Positions 1 through 8,616 of a DNA stretch of 18,231 nt are shown here, in pieces; position 1 is the first letter of the stretch, and each line of letters starts with the position of its first letter. Under the pieces are notes generated by a model, which saw only the letters and a list, made by a program, of their open reading frames with translations, did not search any database and was not told the DNA's origin. The stretch is from Bacteroidales bacterium UBA3543 (lineage in GTDB: Bacteria > Bacteroidota > Bacteroidia > Bacteroidales > UBA932), in NCBI GenBank assembly GCA_002376715.1, contig DFOK01000054.1:1-18231 (forward strand). Reading direction: 5' to 3'. The position numbers were made by a program, and so were the translations under genes.

Positions 1-5
1 ATGAT

Positions 6-791
6 ATGAAAGAGATTTATAAAAATATTCTCGGGATGATCGACCTGACCTCCTTAAATGCCACCGATACTCGCACATCGGTAAGAGCTATGGTGGAAAA
101 GGTAAACAATTTCAACAATGTTTTTCCCGACTATCCAATGCCTGCTTCGATATGCGTATATCCCAATTTTGCCGAAGTCATAGCAGGTGCCCGCAAAAGC
201 AGGGATATTCGTATCACAGTAGTTGGAGGCTGCTTTCCGGCATCCCAGAGTCCCCTCAAAGTCAAGGTGCTGGAGTGCACAGAGGCGGTGACCGATGGAG
301 CCGACGAGGTAGATATCGTACTCGCACTCAACTCATTTCTCGACGGTCGTCCGGAGGAGGCATCAAGAGAAATTTATGAGATCAATAAAGCCGTAAAGGC
401 GATCAATTCCGATGTCCATCTAAAGGTGATCCTCGAGACGGGCGCGCTTAAAGATGCCGGTCAGATAGAGCGTGCATCCATGCTTGCAATGGAGGCCGGA
501 GCGGACTTCATCAAGACATCTACCGGCAAAATCTCCCCTGCAGCTACCCCTGAGACCGCACAGGTAATGTGTCAGGCTATTGCAAAATATTATGACAAGA
601 CCGGGCGCAAAGTAGGTTTCAAGCCTGCCGGCGGTATAAGCACACCCGAAGAGGCTCTAATATATTACAATATCGTTCGTGATACGCTTGGCAGCAAATG
701 GCTCACTCCCGCCCTATTCCGTTTCGGAGCAAGCCGTATGGCCAACAACATCCTTTCGGCACTCGAAAACAAGGAAGTGAAATATTTTTAG
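6..791 (+). CDS. deoC: Deoxyribose-phosphate aldolase
   Basis: Class I aldolase that cleaves 2-deoxy-D-ribose 5-phosphate to glyceraldehyde 3-phosphate and acetaldehyde in cytosolic deoxynucleoside catabolism. The 261-residue length matches the enterobacterial type of DeoC (about 259). The expected catalytic residues are visible: Asp103 in DEVDIV, the Schiff-base Lys170 in FIKTSTGK, and Lys206 in GFKPAGGIS. The ATG at 6 is the first in frame. Only five bases lie upstream in the window, so the promoter and any operon partner cannot be judged. Its TAG stop overlaps the stop of the convergent dehydrogenase gene by 4 bases (788-791). The family assignment is secure. Confidence 0.96.
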   Translation: MKEIYKNILGMIDLTSLNATDTRTSVRAMVEKVNNFNNVFPDYPMPASICVYPNFAEVIAGARKSRDIRITVVGGCFPASQSPLKVKVLECTEAVTDGADEVDIVLALNSFLDGRPEEASREIYEINKAVKAINSDVHLKVILETGALKDAGQIERASMLAMEAGADFIKTSTGKISPAATPETAQVMCQAIAKYYDKTGRKVGFKPAGGISTPEEALIYYNIVRDTLGSKWLTPALFRFGASRMANNILSALENKEVKYF

Positions 792-1723
792 ATAGACTTT
801 ATATTGTCAGCAATCATAGCCACGAGCAACTCTCTGGCCTCTTTGCTGGCCCAACCGATATGAGGGGTAAGCAACAGTTTATCCCTCTTTTTCATTTTCA
901 GATAGGGATGGTCTGAGGGTATGGGCTCTTTAGTAAAGACATCTACCGCTGCACCCGCTATAATTCCATCATCCAGAGCCGTTGCCAGATCTGCCTCATT
1001 GATGATGCCTCCACGACCCATATTGACGATATATCCTTTAGAATTCATCGCCTTCAATTCCTTAAGGGTGATTAGATCTTTTGTGCGCTCATTGAGCGGA
1101 GCGTGGATGGTTATTATATCGCTCTCGGCAAGCAGCTCTCCCAACTCTTTTGCAGGATATCTGTCGGAATGTGCCTTCCCCGAAGTGGGGAAATAAGAGA
1201 CCTGCATCCCAAAAACTTCGGCAATCTGTGCTACTCTGGAGCCGATATTACCAAGGCCTATGATACCGATACGTTTGCCCTTGAGCTCGTAGAAAGGATT
1301 TGTAACATCGGTAAAAGAGCCGGCTGCACTGTAATGACCGCTTTTGACTGCATCGTCAAAATAGGGAGCCTTGCCTACAAGGTTTAGAATGTGCATAAAA
1401 GTTACCTGTGCCACACTTTCAGTGGAATAGTTAACCGCATTGCGTACCGGAATATTTTTGGATGCAGCATAAGCCAAATCCACATTATTCATACCTGTAG
1501 CTGCCACGCAGATAAGTTTCAAGACGGGATTGGAGTCGATCTCCCGCTCTCCCACCCACACTTTGTTGGTGATGACTACATCATATCCGCTAATGCGTTC
1601 CACTACCTCTTCGGGAGCTGTGGACGAGTAAGTTGTCAATTCTCCCAAAGAAGAAATCGGCTGTAAGGAAACATCATCCCCTATTGTTGCCGAGTCGAGA
1701 AAAACAATCTTCAGTTTCTGCAT
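788..1723 (-). CDS. D-2-hydroxyacid dehydrogenase (glycerate dehydrogenase / hydroxypyruvate reductase type)
   Basis: NAD(P)-dependent oxidoreductase interconverting a 2-oxoacid and a D-2-hydroxyacid. Hydroxypyruvate/D-glycerate is the likeliest pair from overall resemblance, but the substrate cannot be read from sequence. The 311-residue length is normal. The Rossmann fingerprint GLGNIG is at residues 156-161, and the Arg-Glu-His active set is Arg237 (MGRGG), Glu266 (TKEP) and His288 (TPHIG). After the second beta strand the chain reads SYFPTSGK, without the acidic residue usual in strictly NAD-dependent members, so NADP use is possible. The gene is convergent with deoC and divergent from the SDR gene, with a candidate -7 box (1747-1754) upstream. 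It is probably monocistronic. Confidence 0.9.
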   Translation of the reverse strand: MQKLKIVFLDSATIGDDVSLQPISSLGELTTYSSTAPEEVVERISGYDVVITNKVWVGEREIDSNPVLKLICVAATGMNNVDLAYAASKNIPVRNAVNYSTESVAQVTFMHILNLVGKAPYFDDAVKSGHYSAAGSFTDVTNPFYELKGKRIGIIGLGNIGSRVAQIAEVFGMQVSYFPTSGKAHSDRYPAKELGELLAESDIITIHAPLNERTKDLITLKELKAMNSKGYIVNMGRGGIINEADLATALDDGIIAGAAVDVFTKEPIPSDHPYLKMKKRDKLLLTPHIGWASKEARELLVAMIADNIKSI

Positions 1724-1746
1724 ATCCTAATGTTTTAATCCGGACA

Positions 1747-1754
1747 CAAAAATA
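1747..1754 (-). promoter_or_regulatory. Candidate Bacteroidota -7 box for the hydroxyacid dehydrogenase gene
   Basis: Read on the minus strand this is TATTTTTG, matching the TAnnTTTG consensus of the Bacteroidota primary sigma factor. It lies 23 bases before the ATG at 1723. I found no TTTG at the expected -33 spacing, so this is a half-match in AT-rich DNA. Confidence 0.35.
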
Positions 1755-1769
1755 ACAAATTATTATTGT

Positions 1770-1777
1770 TAACTTTG
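1770..1777 (+). promoter_or_regulatory. Candidate Bacteroidota -7 box for the SDR-VOC pair
   Basis: TAACTTTG matches TAnnTTTG. Transcription would start near 1783, which puts the possible GTG start at 1777 inside the promoter and favours the GTG at 1804. No TTTG is seen at -33. With the oppositely oriented box at 1747-1754 it forms a compact divergent promoter region (1724-1803). Confidence 0.38.
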
Positions 1778-1803
1778 TGTGTTTTGAAAAATCAATAGAA
1801 GAG

Positions 1804-2604
1804 GTGAGAACAAAGAAATTTTATACCGGTAAGACAGCACTTGTCACAGGTGCAGGATCCGGCATCGGAGAGGCCATAGCCTGTAATATGGCAAAAAATG
1901 GCGCAAACGTGATTGTAACCGGCCTGGGTATCGACCAGCTGGAGAGAGTATGTGAAATATGCCGCAGTTATGGTGTGAAGGCATGGCCTTTCGAATTTAA
2001 TTTGGAAAAGAGGGAGACCATTGACGAACTGGTTTCATTTATGGAAAAGGAGAATCTAAAACCTGAAGTCATAATATTCAACGCAGGCATTTCCCAGAGA
2101 GCGCTCGCTCTTGACACCGATTTTTCCGTAGACCTCAAACTGATGGACATCAATTATTTCGGTTCGGTCTATATGACGAAAAAACTGGCTCCCATGCTAA
2201 AGGCAGCCAAATGTACTCACATCGGTGTCAACACCTCCATTTCCGGACTCTTCGGATTTCCCCTCAGATCGGCCTATTGTGCCTCCAAAAGAGCTCTGTT
2301 CGGCTTTTTCGAATCGCTTGACCTGGAGAACGACAATATCAAAGTGACATTCATCATTCCGGGACGTGTCAACACCCAGATCAGCAAAAGTGCGATGTTG
2401 GCTGACGGCAAACCCTACGCCAAAATGGATGCAGGCCAGGCAAATGGAATGGATGTTGACCTTTGCGGAAAGGCCGCAATAAGGGCAGTTGCAAAAGGAA
2501 AACACAGAAAGCTCATCGGACGAATTGAATTGCTGATGTGCTACATATACAAATATACACCGTGGCTCTATTGGAAATTAGCTAAGAAAATTTCCGCCAC
2601 CTGA
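1804..2604 (+). CDS. SDR-family NAD(P)-dependent oxidoreductase
   Basis: Short-chain dehydrogenase/reductase of 266 residues, counted from the GTG at 1804. The classical SDR landmarks are present: cofactor loop TGAGSGIG (15-22), NAG (93-95), Asn117, Ser145, and the YxxxK pair Tyr158/Lys162. The frame is open back to a GTG at 1777, but that codon overlaps the candidate promoter box. GTG 1804 has a purine-rich stretch (AGAAGAG) just upstream, and the first in-frame ATG would delete the cofactor loop. The last 25 residues are hydrophobic and aromatic (MCYIYKYTPWLYWKLAKK), suggesting membrane contact as in some lipid-modifying SDRs. The substrate is unknown. The VOC gene follows 14 bases later, probably in the same transcript. 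Confidence 0.88.
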   Translation: MRTKKFYTGKTALVTGAGSGIGEAIACNMAKNGANVIVTGLGIDQLERVCEICRSYGVKAWPFEFNLEKRETIDELVSFMEKENLKPEVIIFNAGISQRALALDTDFSVDLKLMDINYFGSVYMTKKLAPMLKAAKCTHIGVNTSISGLFGFPLRSAYCASKRALFGFFESLDLENDNIKVTFIIPGRVNTQISKSAMLADGKPYAKMDAGQANGMDVDLCGKAAIRAVAKGKHRKLIGRIELLMCYIYKYTPWLYWKLAKKISAT

Positions 2605-2618
2605 CCCCATTTACAGAT

Positions 2619-3695
2619 ATGAAAGAGAGAATCAAAGTTATCAGCGCCATTCAGCAGGTAGGCATTGGAGTGCCCGATGCACAAGCTGCCTGGAAATGGT
2701 ATATCGAACAATTTGGAATTGACATAAGAGTACTTGCCTCTGAAGGTGTAGCTGACAGGATGTTACCCTACACCGGAGGCAAACCCCAGCCAAGATTTGC
2801 CATTCTGGCACTCAACCATCGCGGAGGCGGAGGATTTGAAATCTGGGAGCCCCGCGGCCGAGAGCTCAACTGGCCGGCCTCTACCCCACTTTTGGGTGAT
2901 ACCGGTATCTTTATTTGCAAAGTAAAATGTCCCGATGTGCAAGCGGCTTATGATACCTATAAGTCAAGGGGACTTGACCTGCTCAACTCCCCTTGTAAAT
3001 CATTTGCCGGACTGGATCACTTCTACATGAAAGACCCTTGGGGCAACATTTTCGAAATCGAAGAGGACTACTTTGAATTTACCAAAGTCAAAGGCGCCAT
3101 CACAGGAGGCTCAAACGGAGTTGTAATAGGAGTTTCCGATATGGAGCGATCCATTGATTTTTATGGGAAACTGCTCGGTTATGACCGCAAAACTGCTGAT
3201 GCCGAAGGTGTTTTTGACGACCTCAAGGGAATATCGGGTGCAGATCAGAAGTTACGCCGGGTGATGCTGGAGCGTTCCCAACCATTACAAGGTCCATTTA
3301 GCGAAGTGCTCGGTACTACACATCTTGAATTGGTGCAGTCACTCGACCGCGCTCCCGTCAAACTCTATCAGGACCGTTTCTGGGGCGACCCGGGATATAT
3401 CCATCTCTGTTTTGACGTGCGCAATATGGAGGCCATCCGCAAAGATTGCGAAGCTGCAGGACATCCCTTTGTGTGCGATAGCGGATCTGACTTCGGTATG
3501 GGCGAAGCCAACGGCCATTTCACCTACATCGAGGACCCTGACGGCACATTGATCGAGTTTGTAGAGACCTACAAGGTACCTATACACAAGAAACTCGGCA
3601 TCTACCTTAACCTTGCCGGAAAGGATGACCGCAAACCCCTACCCAGAATCATTACCAAAGCATTCAGATTTCTCAGGGTAAAACCGGAAAAATAA
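2619..3695 (+). CDS. Two-domain VOC (glyoxalase/dioxygenase superfamily) protein
   Basis: 358-residue protein with two vicinal-oxygen-chelate units, roughly residues 8-152 and 165-318. Each ends in the typical D-P-x-G-x-x-x-E-x-E pattern: DPWGNIFEIEED (139-150) and DPDGTLIEFVE (307-317). The second unit also has His235 (THLELV) and His262 (YIHLCF), possible metal ligands alongside Glu313. The first unit starts with IQQVGIGV, where a ligand histidine would usually sit, so only one metal site may be intact. The tandem layout recalls extradiol dioxygenases and 4-hydroxyphenylpyruvate dioxygenase, but I cannot assign a reaction, and oxygen use would be odd in an anaerobe. Probably cotranscribed with the SDR gene. 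Its stop lies one base from the convergent ubiA-like stop. Confidence 0.82.
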   Translation: MKERIKVISAIQQVGIGVPDAQAAWKWYIEQFGIDIRVLASEGVADRMLPYTGGKPQPRFAILALNHRGGGGFEIWEPRGRELNWPASTPLLGDTGIFICKVKCPDVQAAYDTYKSRGLDLLNSPCKSFAGLDHFYMKDPWGNIFEIEEDYFEFTKVKGAITGGSNGVVIGVSDMERSIDFYGKLLGYDRKTADAEGVFDDLKGISGADQKLRRVMLERSQPLQGPFSEVLGTTHLELVQSLDRAPVKLYQDRFWGDPGYIHLCFDVRNMEAIRKDCEAAGHPFVCDSGSDFGMGEANGHFTYIEDPDGTLIEFVETYKVPIHKKLGIYLNLAGKDDRKPLPRIITKAFRFLRVKPEK

Positions 3696-3696
3696 T

Positions 3697-4572
3697 CTAT
3701 TGCAAAAATAGAAGGTCAGCTACCACAAATAGCATAAAGAGTAGTGATGCAATGCCGTTTGATGTAAAGAAAGCGGCATTTAATCTTTTCAGATTTGTGG
3801 GGGATATGATCGTGTGCTGGTAAACCAGCAACGCGAGAAATATGCACGCGCCTATGATGAAAAGCCAGCTACCCGAAATGAGCCGGCCGAAAAGCGGTAT
3901 CAAAATAAACAACAGAAGATGTCCTATCAGGGAAATGCGCATTGCTTTTACGCGTCCGAACTTCTGAGGCACCGAATGAAGACCCTCTTCACGATCAATC
4001 TCTTCATCCGACAGGGAATAGAGGATATCAAAACTTGAAGACCAGAGAAAAACAGAGAGAGAAAGCATCAGAATTGCCGGTGTGAAATAACCTGTAAGCG
4101 CTACAAATGCGGCAGAAGGAGCTATTCCAAGGGCGATTCCTAGCACATAATGGCTAAGCCAGGTGTAGCGTTTCGTATAGCTATAGCCCAATAGTACCGC
4201 CAGAGCCGGAAAGCCGAGTATAAAACAGAGTAAATTTATACTCAAAGCTGTCAGAAGGAAAAGCACCACATTGACTATCACAAATACAACGGCCTGGCGA
4301 GGTGATATTTTTCCGGAAGGAATTTCCCTGAAAAGAGTTCTCGGATTGCGGGCATCGATCTCCCTGTCGGCATAACGGTTGAATCCCATTGCGCTGTTGC
4401 GCGCAAAGAACATACAACCCACTATCTTTAAAAGCAACAGCCATTCGAAATTTACTCCCGGCTCTTGAAGGGCGAGCACAAATCCTATCAGCGCAAAGGG
4501 AAGCGCAAACAGGGTGTGTGAAAATTTTACTAACGAAAAAAAGTTGGCAACCTTCTTGTAAAAACCGTACAT
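3697..4572 (-). CDS. UbiA-family polyprenyltransferase (MqnP / 4-hydroxybenzoate-polyprenyltransferase-like)
   Basis: Integral membrane prenyltransferase of 291 residues that joins a polyprenyl chain to an aromatic acceptor in quinone synthesis. Both aspartate-rich motifs for Mg-diphosphate binding are seen: NRYADREID (65-73, Asp69/Asp73) and SDEEID (188-193, Asp189/Asp193), the latter followed by EGLHSVP. About eight hydrophobic segments fill the rest. The motif style (NPRT after the first motif, LHSVP after the second) resembles the group often labelled 4-hydroxybenzoate prenyltransferase in anaerobes, which includes MqnP of the futalosine menaquinone pathway. I favour menaquinone over ubiquinone for this organism, but the acceptor is inferred. 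It starts 4 bases after the pheT stop, so it belongs to the ftsY-pheT transcript. Confidence 0.86.
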   Translation of the reverse strand: MYGFYKKVANFFSLVKFSHTLFALPFALIGFVLALQEPGVNFEWLLLLKIVGCMFFARNSAMGFNRYADREIDARNPRTLFREIPSGKISPRQAVVFVIVNVVLFLLTALSINLLCFILGFPALAVLLGYSYTKRYTWLSHYVLGIALGIAPSAAFVALTGYFTPAILMLSLSVFLWSSSFDILYSLSDEEIDREEGLHSVPQKFGRVKAMRISLIGHLLLFILIPLFGRLISGSWLFIIGACIFLALLVYQHTIISPTNLKRLNAAFFTSNGIASLLFMLFVVADLLFLQ

Positions 4573-4576
4573 CTCC

Positions 4577-7036
4577 CTATCTCAAAACAGCCCCGAATTT
4601 TGTCTGAAAGGCCTTGTAGAGTTTATCCACAGCCTTTTCTACATCAGCATCGGTAAGAGTCTGATCCGGATGCTGAAGAGTGAAGCCCAGTGCATACTGC
4701 TTCTTGTCGGAAGGAATCTTGTCTCCACGGTAAACATCAAAGAGAGTTACCTGGCGGAGCAGAGCCTTTTCTGTCTGGAAAGCGCATTTGCGAAGTTCGG
4801 CAAAAGTTACATTCTCATCCAGAAGCAGCGCAAGGTCTCTGCGAACCTCGGGATATCGAGGAAGTTCCTTATATCTTATTTTATTTCGTTTGAGCAGTTC
4901 CATTATGGCATTCCACCTGATTTCAGCAACAAATACCACCTGCTTGATGCCATAATAGCGTGCCAGAGCAGGCTGTATGACACCTAAAACTGCCACCTGC
5001 TTACCCTGTAGCCTATATTCCAGACCTTCACTGAAGAGATCCGAAGGAGCGGCATCGGTGTCAAGATCATAGATATTGCATCCCAACCTCTTGAGAAGCA
5101 ATTCCAGATAACCCTTAAGGGCGAAATAGTGGCCGTTACCTGTCTCGTTGCGCCAGGATTTGGTTCCATGGCCGGTAATTGCCATTGAGATACGCATCTC
5201 CTCCCTGTAGGACCTGAGATCGGAACCGGGATCCTTTTCACCCTCCTTTGGAACAAAGGAATAGACATTACCTATCTCGAAAATCTTCAAATCGGTAGTC
5301 TGGCGGTTAAGATTGTATGCCACAACCTCAAGAGCGTTGAGAATCAAAGTCTGGCGCATGCAGTCGAGATCGTGACTCAGGGGATTGAGCAGTTTTACCA
5401 ACTTGTCAACAGGGTATGTATTGAATTTTGAATAATAGTCACTCTTTGTAAGGGAGTTATTCATTGTCTCCACAAAGCCGTTGTTTGCCAGAAAATCCGA
5501 TATACGTGAACGAAGAGCCTCCGGATCGGGGCTTGGAGTCCTGTTGATGCCCACCTTCATACTGAGAGGAAGTTCTACATTGTTGTAACCATAGATGCGA
5601 AGAATCTCTTCCACTACATCACATTCACGGGTAACATCCACCCTATAAGAAGGTACATCCACCAGACAGCCTGTTTCGCTCTCATTTCTGATGTAGAAAT
5701 CCAATGAGACCAAAATATCCTTTATGGTTTGAGTCTCTATTTTTTTACCTATAAATGATTCCATGCGCGCATAGTCGAGTTCAACCTGCAATTCATGGAA
5801 TTTTTTGGGATAGGACTCTTGGATTTCTCCTATAATGCGTCCGCCGGCAACCTCTGTGATAAGCATTGCGGCACGTTTTGCGGCATACATCGTATTGAGG
5901 GGATCAACTCCACGCTCATATCTGAATGAGGCATCAGTCTTGAGACCGTGCCTCTTTGAGGTCTTGCGAATGCTTGTGGGATTGAAATAGGCACTCTCGA
6001 GAAATATGTCAGTGGTAGTCTCCGTCACTCCTGAATCTTCTCCGCCGAACACTCCGGCTATACACATCGGGTTCTTTGCATTGCAGATGACGAGGTCTTC
6101 AGAGGAAAGGGTTCTCTCCACTCCGTCCAGCGTTACGAATTTGCAGTCAGGCGTGCTTCGGCGAACAACCACTTCGTCTCCCTCTATTTTTGCCGCATCA
6201 AATACATGCAAAGGGTGGCCATTTTCATTGAGGAGGAAATTGGTGATATCCACAATGTTATTGATGGGGCGCTGGCCGATCATCATAAGACGCTCTTTGA
6301 GCCAATCGGGAGAGGGACCCACTTTGACACCGCTTATGGAAATGCCGATATAACGGGGAGCCAGGTCAGGTGCCTCAACCCTAACGGGAATAGCCTTTCC
6401 TTCCCCTTTTCTGAAGCCCTCTACCGAAGGAAGTGTAAACTCAACGGGTATATTTCTCAACTTGCAGTATGCGTAAAGATCGCGAGCTACTCCTATGTGG
6501 GATGCACCGTCGATACGATTGGGTGTAAGGCCTATCTCAAAGATAGTATCGGTCTTGAGCCGAAGATAATCCTTTGCTGTAGTGCCCACAACGGCTTCAG
6601 GTTCCAGCACCATTATACCCTGATGGTCGGTGCCGATACCGAGTTCATCCTCGGCACAAATCATTCCGTAGCTCTCTACACCACGGATTTTCGACTTTTT
6701 GATCTTGAAGCCGCTGCCATCTTCGTTTGGGAGCGTGGTGTCCACTGTCGCCAGGAGCACCTTCTGTCCCGCTGCAACATTGGGAGCACCGCAAACCACC
6801 TGTAGGAGGTCAGGAGCACCGGTATTGAGTTTTGTAACGTGCAGATGATCCGAGTCGGGATGGTCGAAACATTCCACCACCTCTGCAACTATGACTCCGG
6901 CGAGACCGCCGGGAATTTGCTCCACATGCCTCATCTGCTCCACTTCCAGACCTGTAGAGGTCAATATCTTTTCAACTTCTGCCGGCCGGAGATCAAATTT
7001 GAGATAATCTTTAAGCCAATTGTAAGAAACCGTCAT
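4577..7036 (-). CDS. pheT: Phenylalanyl-tRNA synthetase beta subunit
   Basis: Large subunit of the alpha2-beta2 phenylalanyl-tRNA synthetase. Its 819 residues are normal for the Bacteroidota form. In order: the N-terminal helix and start of the B1 fold (MTVSYNWLKDYL); an EMAP-like tRNA-binding domain (about 40-155, with HPDSDHL at 59-65 and VVCGAPN at 80-86); the GLTPNRID motif opening the B3/B4 editing region (169-176); the B5 region with VDVTRECDVVEEI; and a C-terminal ferredoxin-like anticodon-binding domain (about 724-818, beginning ELPRYPEVRRDL). No break or unusual loss is seen. pheS is not adjacent. It lies 19 bases after ftsY and 4 before the ubiA-like gene, so the three probably form one operon. 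Confidence 0.97.
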   Translation of the reverse strand: MTVSYNWLKDYLKFDLRPAEVEKILTSTGLEVEQMRHVEQIPGGLAGVIVAEVVECFDHPDSDHLHVTKLNTGAPDLLQVVCGAPNVAAGQKVLLATVDTTLPNEDGSGFKIKKSKIRGVESYGMICAEDELGIGTDHQGIMVLEPEAVVGTTAKDYLRLKTDTIFEIGLTPNRIDGASHIGVARDLYAYCKLRNIPVEFTLPSVEGFRKGEGKAIPVRVEAPDLAPRYIGISISGVKVGPSPDWLKERLMMIGQRPINNIVDITNFLLNENGHPLHVFDAAKIEGDEVVVRRSTPDCKFVTLDGVERTLSSEDLVICNAKNPMCIAGVFGGEDSGVTETTTDIFLESAYFNPTSIRKTSKRHGLKTDASFRYERGVDPLNTMYAAKRAAMLITEVAGGRIIGEIQESYPKKFHELQVELDYARMESFIGKKIETQTIKDILVSLDFYIRNESETGCLVDVPSYRVDVTRECDVVEEILRIYGYNNVELPLSMKVGINRTPSPDPEALRSRISDFLANNGFVETMNNSLTKSDYYSKFNTYPVDKLVKLLNPLSHDLDCMRQTLILNALEVVAYNLNRQTTDLKIFEIGNVYSFVPKEGEKDPGSDLRSYREEMRISMAITGHGTKSWRNETGNGHYFALKGYLELLLKRLGCNIYDLDTDAAPSDLFSEGLEYRLQGKQVAVLGVIQPALARYYGIKQVVFVAEIRWNAIMELLKRNKIRYKELPRYPEVRRDLALLLDENVTFAELRKCAFQTEKALLRQVTLFDVYRGDKIPSDKKQYALGFTLQHPDQTLTDADVEKAVDKLYKAFQTKFGAVLR

Positions 7037-7055
7037 ATATCGTATCTATTATTAT

Positions 7056-8027
7056 CTATTTGAAAAGGGACTCTACGAACTCTTTCTTATCGAAGAGTTT
7101 GAGGTCCTCTATCTTCTCGCCAACTCCTATGAATTTTATAGGAATTTGGAACTGGTCGCTTATACCTATAACCACTCCACCCTTAGCTGTACCGTCCAAT
7201 TTGGTAACTGCGAGTGCGGTCACCTCCGTAGCCTTGACGAATTCCCTTGCCTGGATAAAGCCATTCTGACCGGTAGATCCGTCAATAATCAGCAATACTT
7301 CATGGGGTGCATCCGGAACCACCTTACTCATCACATTACGGATTTTGGTGAGTTCGTTCATAAGGTTGATTTTGTTGTGCAAACGACCTGCTGTATCTAT
7401 GATTACCACGTCTGCTTCTTTGGCTACGGCAGATTTAACGCTGTCATAAGCCACTGAAGCGGGATCTGCGCCCATTTCCTGCTTGACTATATCAACTCCG
7501 GCACGTTCGCTCCAAATAACGAGCTGGTCCACCGCAGCAGCCCTGAAGGTATCTGCAGCACCGAGGACTACCTTCTTGCCGTCATTTTTGAGTTGTGCCG
7601 CCAGTTTGCCGATAGTGGTGGTCTTACCGACTCCGTTGACTCCCACCACCATTATTACGTAGGGTTTCTTGGAGAAATCAAAGGGTTCTACCTGCGACCC
7701 GGAAGCAGCATTAAGCAGCGCCTCAATCTCTTCGCAAAGGATTTGGTTGAGTTCGGATGTATTTAAATATTTGTCCCTGGCTACTCTGGCCTCGAGACGC
7801 TCGATAATCTTCTGGGTGGTATCCACTCCGACATCGGATGTAATGAGTGCCTCCTCTATGGAGTCGAGCACATCGTCATCGACTATGCTTTTGCCGGCGA
7901 TAGCATAGGTAATTTTGTTGAATATGGAGGTTTTGGTCTTCTTCAGGCCCTCTTCAAGAGCCAAATCTTTCTGTTCTACCTCCTCCTGTGAAGCTTTCTT
8001 TTTGCCAAATATTCCAAAAATTGCCAT
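7056..8027 (-). CDS. ftsY: Signal recognition particle receptor FtsY
   Basis: SRP receptor GTPase that pairs with Ffh to bring ribosomes making membrane proteins to the translocon at the inner membrane. The 323-residue protein has a short basic/acidic N-terminus without the long acidic A domain of E. coli, then an N helical domain (about 30-105) and a G domain. The GTPase motifs are GVNGVGKT (129-136), DTFRAAA (159-165), DTAGR (211-215), TKLDGTAKGG (275-284) and the closing GVGE (301-304). The ATG at 8027 lies 23 bases downstream of a candidate -7 box (8051-8058). It heads the ftsY-pheT-ubiA-like operon. Confidence 0.97.
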   Translation of the reverse strand: MAIFGIFGKKKASQEEVEQKDLALEEGLKKTKTSIFNKITYAIAGKSIVDDDVLDSIEEALITSDVGVDTTQKIIERLEARVARDKYLNTSELNQILCEEIEALLNAASGSQVEPFDFSKKPYVIMVVGVNGVGKTTTIGKLAAQLKNDGKKVVLGAADTFRAAAVDQLVIWSERAGVDIVKQEMGADPASVAYDSVKSAVAKEADVVIIDTAGRLHNKINLMNELTKIRNVMSKVVPDAPHEVLLIIDGSTGQNGFIQAREFVKATEVTALAVTKLDGTAKGGVVIGISDQFQIPIKFIGVGEKIEDLKLFDKKEFVESLFK

Positions 8028-8050
8028 TATTTGTCTCTGTTATGAATTTA

Positions 8051-8058
8051 CAAAGGTA
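8051..8058 (-). promoter_or_regulatory. Candidate Bacteroidota -7 box for the ftsY-pheT-ubiA-like operon
   Basis: On the minus strand this reads TACCTTTG, a TAnnTTTG match 23 bases before the ftsY ATG. A perfect 12-bp palindrome AGAATTAATTCT (8059-8070) abuts its upstream side. No TTTG is found at the -33 spacing. Confidence 0.42.
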
Positions 8059-8097
8059 AGAATTAATTCTAGACCTTTTTCCCTCTGGTGAAAAACA

Positions 8098-8616
8098 TCA
8101 TTCATGCTTTATCATACCGGCTAATTTTTCGAGTTCCGAAACACTCATCAAGCAGCGTACAAGGAGAAAGCTCGCTTTTGGAAAATAGGTAAGAATGGCA
8201 TATCCATAAACCATATCCTCCTCAATCAAAGTATAGGCAGCCCATTTTATCTCTTCCTTGACCTCTTCTTTGACCTCTTCCGCAGCCGACTCCTTGGGTG
8301 GCAAGACGACATATCCGTCAGCCTCAAGAGCTTTGGTTATTTCATCAGTCACTTTGGAAGCAATTTGCTCCGCTTTGTCTTGATAATCGGCAATGACGAT
8401 TTCTTCAATATTCATCGCCTTAAAAGCCTTTTTAGTCTGACGATCCATTTTCATCAAAGGCATCATCATTCTTAAAAGCTTCCCTCCCATCCTCATCACC
8501 TCAATCTCATACTCAGACTTCAGACACACTAAAGTTGAATCAATCTTCCCTTCATTAGCTCCGACAGCCCCGAAGGAGAGCATTGTCAGGAGCAACATCA
8601 ACACTATTTTTTTCAT
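8098..8616 (-). CDS. Small exported protein, DUF4252-like
   Basis: 172-residue protein with a clear signal peptide: two lysines, a hydrophobic core (IVLMLLLTMLSFGAV) and likely cleavage after Ala20 (AVGA/NEG). The mature part has a methionine-rich stretch (about 41-57), then NIEEIVIADYQ (69-79) and a C-terminal segment ending in a hydrophobic strand and helix. The layout resembles the DUF4252 proteins of Bacteroidota, whose function is not known. The resemblance is from memory and not certain. An E/K repeat (AEEVKEEVKEEIK, 112-124) looks like a low-complexity linker. No lipobox cysteine follows the signal, so it is probably periplasmic. Its ATG overlaps the stop of the aldehyde dehydrogenase gene (ATGA at 8616-8613), which implies translational coupling. 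Confidence 0.72.
   Translation of the reverse strand: MKKIVLMLLLTMLSFGAVGANEGKIDSTLVCLKSEYEIEVMRMGGKLLRMMMPLMKMDRQTKKAFKAMNIEEIVIADYQDKAEQIASKVTDEITKALEADGYVVLPPKESAAEEVKEEVKEEIKWAAYTLIEEDMVYGYAILTYFPKASFLLVRCLMSVSELEKLAGMIKHE

Noticed and set aside
6206..6805. A 199-codon + strand open frame within pheT.
   Set aside because: Antisense to the tRNA-binding and early B3/B4 regions of a complete pheT. No domain is recognised.
4577..8027. The ftsY-pheT-ubiA-like operon as an unusual system.
   Set aside because: All three genes are intact housekeeping or quinone-pathway genes with normal lengths and motifs. The grouping looks like ordinary cotranscription.
8071..8097. A TTTTTC/GAAAAA pairing downstream of the DUF4252-like gene as a terminator.
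   Set aside because: Only six mostly A-T pairs with no following U-tract; too weak to call.
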